64,000 bases of DNA from NCBI GenBank assembly GCA_910591455.2, contig OU342821.1, positions 14,261,787 through 14,325,786 on the forward strand, given 5' to 3'. The notes under the pieces were generated by a model. It did no database searches and had not been told where the DNA came from. It saw only the letters and a list, made by a program, of their open reading frames with translations. The stretch comes from Pholis gunnellus. Taxonomy: Eukaryota > Chordata > Actinopteri > Perciformes > Pholidae. Below, one piece after another: positions 58,961 through 64,000 of this stretch (within the stretch, counting starts at the first letter, position 1; every line of letters begins with the position of its first letter). The translations under genes were made by a program, and so were the position numbers.

Positions 58961-61900
58961 GCAAAGGTTTGAAAGGGTGGAGGCTGGATGGCCGTGGATC
59001 GCAATTGCCACTCCACAAGGCTACCGGTACAGAGCAGATTTGGCCTTCTGCAGTTTGTCAGTGCGTGAAGAAGCAGCCTTGGCGATGACATTTTAAAGGC
59101 ACCATTCTTCAGCTGCTTTCAAACTTGGAAAGACACTTAAACCCGCACAGAGTCTGCTTTCCCTGACCAACCTCCACCTTCAGGAAGACGAGGCAATACT
59201 CCAAAGGTCTTCATGTTTTGGAGGGGAGTAATATGAGTCAATAATATTGCCGTAATGTATGATTACAACCAGTATACATCCTTTACAAGGGCACTTGGAT
59301 GCCTAAATTGCTAGCATCGACTTTATTGGCATCGTTTTTCTTGATAATGATAAGAGACAGAGGAGCTTCCTCAGCTTGGATGCAGTTATTAACCAGATGA
59401 AGGGGAAAGGCAAAATCTAAACTTGGCACTATTTAGAAGCTTTAACAGTGCTGCATGTGTCCATTTATCAAAGACAGCAGAGCTGGATTTTGTTCAAAAG
59501 CGCCTATATAAGAAGGAAGAGATATAGCTTGGGGCCATGCACTTTAAATGTGCTGCTTCCTCATCAGAGCACGATTGGAAAGCACTGTTACATTTAGTGA
59601 AACCTGAACAAACAGCTCCCTCCTGTGGTGGAAAATCTAAATGTTTTCTCTAGTGTGCTCATCTCCAGGCCGACATCCCACAAGGGAAGTTTCATCCAAC
59701 TGTTTCTCAAGAAAGAATAAAAATGCACTAAAACGTTTAAGACAATACAAACATGTGAAAAAGGGGAAAAATAACTTCGAAAAAATAACTCTTTAAATAT
59801 TATGCACGGTATGATTGTTATTTATAGAGAAAACTTCTCCTGTTGTACAGCCTGTGTTCCATGTGAGCAGATTATGTCAGATCGCCGATTGTGAAACACC
59901 AATTTGGAACTTGGCATCGCAACTAAATTCAAACGTTGCTTTGTTCTGTTTCATCAATGAGCCTTGCAAATAGGTCAACTCATGTGATTTAGACTCATTA
60001 AAAAGAAACAGCTGATCTGTGTTGGACAGTAGGTTGTGTCTTGTCAGTTTTGAACAAACTTTTACAGATCATATACTTAAACTTGCGTGCTTTCACAATC
60101 AAAGTGTAACCAAATTAACAGCAACTTATCCTTCTACGTTTCCTCGGACCTTTCTGTTGTTTAAGATTTGTCCTCAACTGTTTTGGTTTAACATTTTTAA
60201 TGCTCCGGTTTGAATTTCACTTGGCCAACATAAATGTGAACTCTTGTGGAGATCATTCTGATTCCTTGCCCTTTATCAACCAGTGTCCTTTTCTACTGGG
60301 CCAACATTACTTACAGTATCCTTGAGAAGGGGTAGTTCTTCACTATCCGACAAGCAAGGATAACCCTCAAGGTATTTTTTTTCTAAAAGACCACCATTAA
60401 TCTTCTCACCAGAAAATACTGCAACCCATTACAAGAACACTTCTCTAGAGAGCTACGGAGGAAGACAGGCAGAGACGTTTCTTGCTTCAGCTGGGACAAG
60501 AAGGGCAACAAACTGCACTTCTCCCAAAAATCCAATTCAGAGCAAAGATATAAAAAAAAAAAAAGAAAAAAAAAAGGATTCCCGTTGAAAGAAAGTGTCC
60601 GAACCAAGTTACTGCTAAATGGGTGTGATAACTCAGCGATTTACAGTGTAAGGAAGCATTTTGTGAGTTTAAGATTACTAGGATCAGCAGTATCTGTATC
60701 TGAGATATCGAGTTTAAGAAGTTCTCAGTTTGGGATTTAGTGAGTTATGTTTGGTGTTGAAAACTGCAGTCTCAAAATAACAAAAAGTAACTTAAAAAGT
60801 AAAACCATACTGACGTTTTGCAAGCACTGGCACTGTGGCCACAGGTGGACAATGATTGAATAGTGATGTTAACTAGGCCATGAATAAGCTTTGATGGGAT
60901 AACACATGATTTATTTGCAGATTGTTCCTTAAAATGAATAAGATATGGATGAGGCCATAATTAATGATCACGGTTCCTATAAATCCCCTGATGTAACTGT
61001 CTATTAATATAAAGAATGAAGAAGCTTTTTACTAAAGCAAGATTTCAGTGCCTCGGTCTAAGGTTGTTTGTCACAGTGATGGAATTGATAAGCCAAAAAG
61101 TTTATAAATAGGCTACATGATTACACGAGCAAATGAAAGAGAGTACTGTAAGCAGCTCTTCCAATGGATTCAACATAGGACCCCAAGCTTTAAAAAAAAT
61201 CTTTATGAGAAAGCCTTCAAGGAGAATACTTAGAAAAATAAGCCACGCAAGATGGATCAACCATCCACAGTATGGCTGGTGTTAGGTGGGTGTTTTAGGC
61301 TGCAGCCAGTTACCACTTCATAGCTTTAAGGTTGACTAAGGTGGCAGTTGACACTTTGCTTTTAATGGGAATTTATCATTTAAAATAGTGGTGCAGAGTG
61401 AGCGCACTCTTGTGGACAGAATGCCCTCCATTTTATATACAGACATTTTACTTTATATGGTCCGAGCTGACTTCAGACTTTGGCCGCCACTCAAATTGTT
61501 ATTTGATATATATGACCATAATGTGAAAGCAAAGTACACAGATTAATACATTCAGCCCCAGGAACAGTTTTATGAGTGTTTGTTGAAATATGATAAGGTT
61601 TGTTTTTCTTAGTTTGTATAATGCAGCTTTAAATTCCCAGCTAAGTGATCCAGCACACTATTAAAAACTGCCATAAACTCTTTTTTTCACTTTTATTTAA
61701 AGGCTGTATTATGATTTATCATCACCTGCTGCCACCCGGCTCGCTGACAGATAGCTGGCATGTAATCATTCGGCCAACCCATAAATCTGCACAATGAAGG
61801 TTACTTGATATACAGAGAGAGAGAGATGCTTCACACACTTGCGTGTAGACGCACTGTGCAACCTTGTGTGAGATTTACAGACTCATGACTACGGATGCAC

Positions 61901-62190
61901 ACATGACCTCTGTAGTGCAAGTCTTTTTGGGGGGGAAATAGAGGGGAAAAGTTACCCAGCCCTCTTACATAAATGTTGCAGATATGTGATTGCAGAAATT
62001 ATGTTTTTCTTTTTTAAATACTGTGAATTTATTTATTTTTTCTTTATCATTTTCTGGTGTTTTAGTTTCTGAGTCGTGTGTATTTGTAGTCAATATTATA
62101 TTGTGACATATTGATGAGACATGCAAATTAACTGCATATTATTATTGTTTTATGTCATTAAAGCTGTGGTAGAAAAATAGTTCCAAAAGG

Positions 62191-62820
62191 CCAAATGGTG
62201 GCGAAATCTACTCCAAAGCGAGCATCCTTCTTCAGGAGCACTTCCCCTTTAACTCGGCAGCTGTCGTCACAGCAGGATGACTCGTTTATTTCGCGACGCG
62301 ACGCACACGCAACCCGGCTCGCCGTCGCTGCCTCACCTCCGCTGGCACGAAACAGTGCATCGTGGAAAAGAAAAAGACAGCAAATCCCGCCTGTTTATGT
62401 CACCAGCCCGCTGTCTATAATGTGAAACGATGCTCCAGTCGTCTGACACTCAAACGCCAGCTTTTTTTGTTTTTGGTGAGGAAGATGTCGTCGTAGTGTT
62501 GCATGTAAGATTACCATTGGTTCTGCACGATCACTTATTTCTAGACCACAATGTAAGTTCCTGGTTTTTGTAGGCAGGATATAGTGTGTGCTAGCTATGA
62601 CTTAGCTATTAATACACATATTATTAGCTACATGCTCAGACAAGAGCTTACACCCATCTGTTAAAATATAGCGATACCCAACGTACGGGCCTGCATATTA
62701 GGTTTGCAACAATGTACTGTGCATGTGCGTGTGTTATGAATATATATATAAAAACATGAAGTGACAATGTAATTTTCTTGCTGCATTCAAAGGTCCCCAC
62801 GTTGCTGACTAGATTTCACA
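62191..62820 (+). promoter_or_regulatory. tmem250: Probable tmem250 promoter, 5' UTR exon and intron
   Basis: A CpG-rich patch at about 62195-62400 (TTCGCGACGCGACGCACACG, CTCGCCGTCG) stands out from AT-rich surroundings and is the likely promoter. A possible donor, TTTTG|GTGAGG, lies near 62476, and a possible acceptor, GATTTCACAG, ends at 62821. Human TMEM250 also has a non-coding first exon. The exact start and splice sites are unverified. Confidence 0.4.
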
Positions 62821-62961
62821 GCAGACGGGCACTACAACCAGCTTCACCACATCCCTGGGCTCCTGCAAGAGCCACTCTTTGCTCCACAACCAAATGAAGC
62901 CAACGTCCTCCACCTGTCACTGGGACTCCTGTGCACTGTGCTGGGCTCCTGTAGCCCACCC

Positions 62962-63381
62962 ATGCCGTTGATCCCCATCCCACGGCGGGTGCGCAGCTTC
63001 CATGGCCCCCACACCACCTGCATGCACTCGGCCTGCGGGTCGACGCACGCCTCCAAGCTAGTGCGCACCAAGTACAACAACTTTGACCTGTACCTGCGCT
63101 CCCGCTGCATGTACAGCTTCCTCCGCTTCCTCCTCTACTTCGGCTGCAGCCTGCTGACCTCTCTGCTCTGGGTGGCGCTCTCCATCCTCTTCTTCGTGCA
63201 GTACGTCAGCGTGCGCGTACTCCTGCGGCTGCAGTACAAGCTGTCCGTCATTCTGCTTTTGCTAGGGCACCGGCGCCTGGACTTTGGGGTGCTCAATGAC
63301 CTGATCATCTACAGCATGCAGATCACCATGTTTCTGGTGGGGGGCCTCGGCTGGTGCTTCATGGTGTTCGTGGACATGTAG
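62962..63381 (+). CDS. tmem250: tmem250, small transmembrane protein (C9orf69 homologue)
   Basis: One uninterrupted frame of 139 codons, the same length as human TMEM250, from ATG at 62962 to TAG at 63379-63381. The start is fixed by homology: MPLIPIPRRVRSFHGPHTTC corresponds to the human N-terminus (MPVIPIPRRVRSFHGPHTTC). Hydrophobic segments are at about residues 54-89 (FLRFLLYFGCSLL to VRVLL), a shorter one at 94-101, and 114-137 ending in VGGLGWCFMVFVDM, the conserved C-terminus. Codons are GC-rich compared with flanking DNA, as in a real coding exon. The cellular role is poorly known; it is an integral membrane protein. Human TMEM250 neighbours LHX3 on the same strand, as here. Confidence 0.95.
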   Translation: MPLIPIPRRVRSFHGPHTTCMHSACGSTHASKLVRTKYNNFDLYLRSRCMYSFLRFLLYFGCSLLTSLLWVALSILFFVQYVSVRVLLRLQYKLSVILLLLGHRRLDFGVLNDLIIYSMQITMFLVGGLGWCFMVFVDM

Positions 63382-64000
63382 CGCCAGATGTGAACCACCG
63401 CAGGCGTCCGCATTTTGTGGTGTTATGGGACGACAGCTACCTTTCACGTGTCCCGTAGGACCGCTCTGTGTCACTGTCTGCTCGAGTCAAGAAGACCCCT
63501 TTTGACGTCAACTCAAAAAATCTTTTTGGTTTAGTTTCAGATATGATAGAACCCATTAAGAACCTCTGTAACAACTGTGTAGACAGTCCTTTTGAAATTG
63601 TTGGTCCTGTATAACTCGGAGAGAACCACCTGGCGGCTGAATATCAACACTGATGCATGAAGTCAGTCACGGGTCATCGTGTGGGACTCTCAAGAGACCG
63701 ATAGGGTCACAATCGCTTCAATTTCAACTGTATTTTCGTGCCATTTGTAAACTGTTTTCACAAAATTTCTGAACCCTTGACTAGAAACTCATTTGTTTAC
63801 GATAATGGAAAATGTCAATGTTGCATGTCAAAGTGACTGAACATATATGAATGATGTGCATCATGGCCGTCTGATGCAAGACATGTAATTTGTGCCAAAA
63901 ATGCCACGCGCCGGGCCCCCCCCATTGGAAAAATATACCACGATTCCCAGGTTGCGATATATATATATATATATATATATACTACTATATCATGTAAACA
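63382..64000 (+). other. tmem250: tmem250 3' UTR, continuing past the window
   Basis: The sequence after the stop codon contains no AATAAA, so the transcript probably extends beyond the right edge. It has an AT dinucleotide tract at 63958-63981 and no other feature that I recognise. Confidence 0.55.
63958..63981 (+). repeat. (AT)n microsatellite
   Basis: Twelve AT dinucleotides near the right edge of the window. Confidence 0.93.

Larger units (their letters stand above)
31791..62190. other. 30-kb gene-poor interval between lhx3 and tmem250
   Basis: I found no exon here on either strand. From left to right it holds a GT repeat (32299), a common teleost repeat (32588-33021), a local diverged duplication (34774-34840 and 35256-35320), CA/GT repeats (36144-36382), a candidate regulatory block (36830-37230), a G-run-rich part (39972-54142) with several microsatellites, a possible transposon (54340-54700), TAATCC-bearing stretches (57298, 57794), a homeodomain-motif cluster (58400-58960) and AT-rich sequence to 62190. 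The human interval downstream of LHX3 is reported to carry LHX3 enhancers, so regulatory content is plausible. Confidence 0.6.

Noticed and set aside
62938..62961. Upstream extension of the tmem250 frame by eight codons
   Set aside because: The extension begins at GTG rather than ATG. The human protein starts at the MP(L/V)IPIPRR methionine, which is the ATG at 62962.

Overview
This window is nuclear DNA of a ray-finned (teleost) fish. The evidence is vertebrate split genes with GT-AG introns, long CA/GT and CT/GA microsatellites, a familiar teleost interspersed repeat, and a gene order matching human 9q34.3 (GPSM1, LHX3, TMEM250). There are no bacterial operons, CRISPR arrays, rRNA genes or convincing tRNA genes. 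Almost all apparent open reading frames longer than 60 codons are chance or microsatellite-driven.

Layout. (1) About 1-6.1 kb: the 5' end of a minus-strand gene, called gpsm1 from one 62-base coding exon (5722-5783) and synteny; its promoter lies to the right and the rest of the gene runs off the left edge. (2) About 6.1-20.9 kb: a divergent intergenic region with repeat fragments and candidate regulatory blocks, including TAAT motifs at exact 18-bp spacing 1.2 kb upstream of lhx3. (3) 21.07-31.8 kb: the complete LIM-homeobox gene lhx3 on the plus strand. It has two alternative coding first exons (1a at 21071, 1b at 23796) and five shared exons ending at a TAA at 31022-31024, with a poly(A) signal at 31763. 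The spliced products are 400 aa (form a) and 409 aa (form b). (4) About 31.8-62.2 kb: a 30-kb gene-poor interval with one clear teleost repeat, many microsatellites, unusually long G/C homopolymers (up to 34 bases) and AT-rich blocks dense in homeodomain motifs that could be lhx3 enhancers. (5) 62.2-64.0 kb: tmem250, whose 139-aa coding sequence is in one exon.

lhx3 encodes a transcription factor for pituitary and motor-neuron development. gpsm1 encodes a G-protein modulator with TPR and GoLoco repeats, and tmem250 a small membrane protein. They are linked by conserved synteny and do not form a pathway. QSOX2 and CCDC187, which lie between GPSM1 and LHX3 in human, were not seen here.

I found no undescribed multi-gene system. 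The most interesting points are the two conserved lhx3 first exons, a 7-codon upstream frame overlapping the exon 1b start codon, the candidate enhancer blocks, and the cluster of long homopolymer runs.
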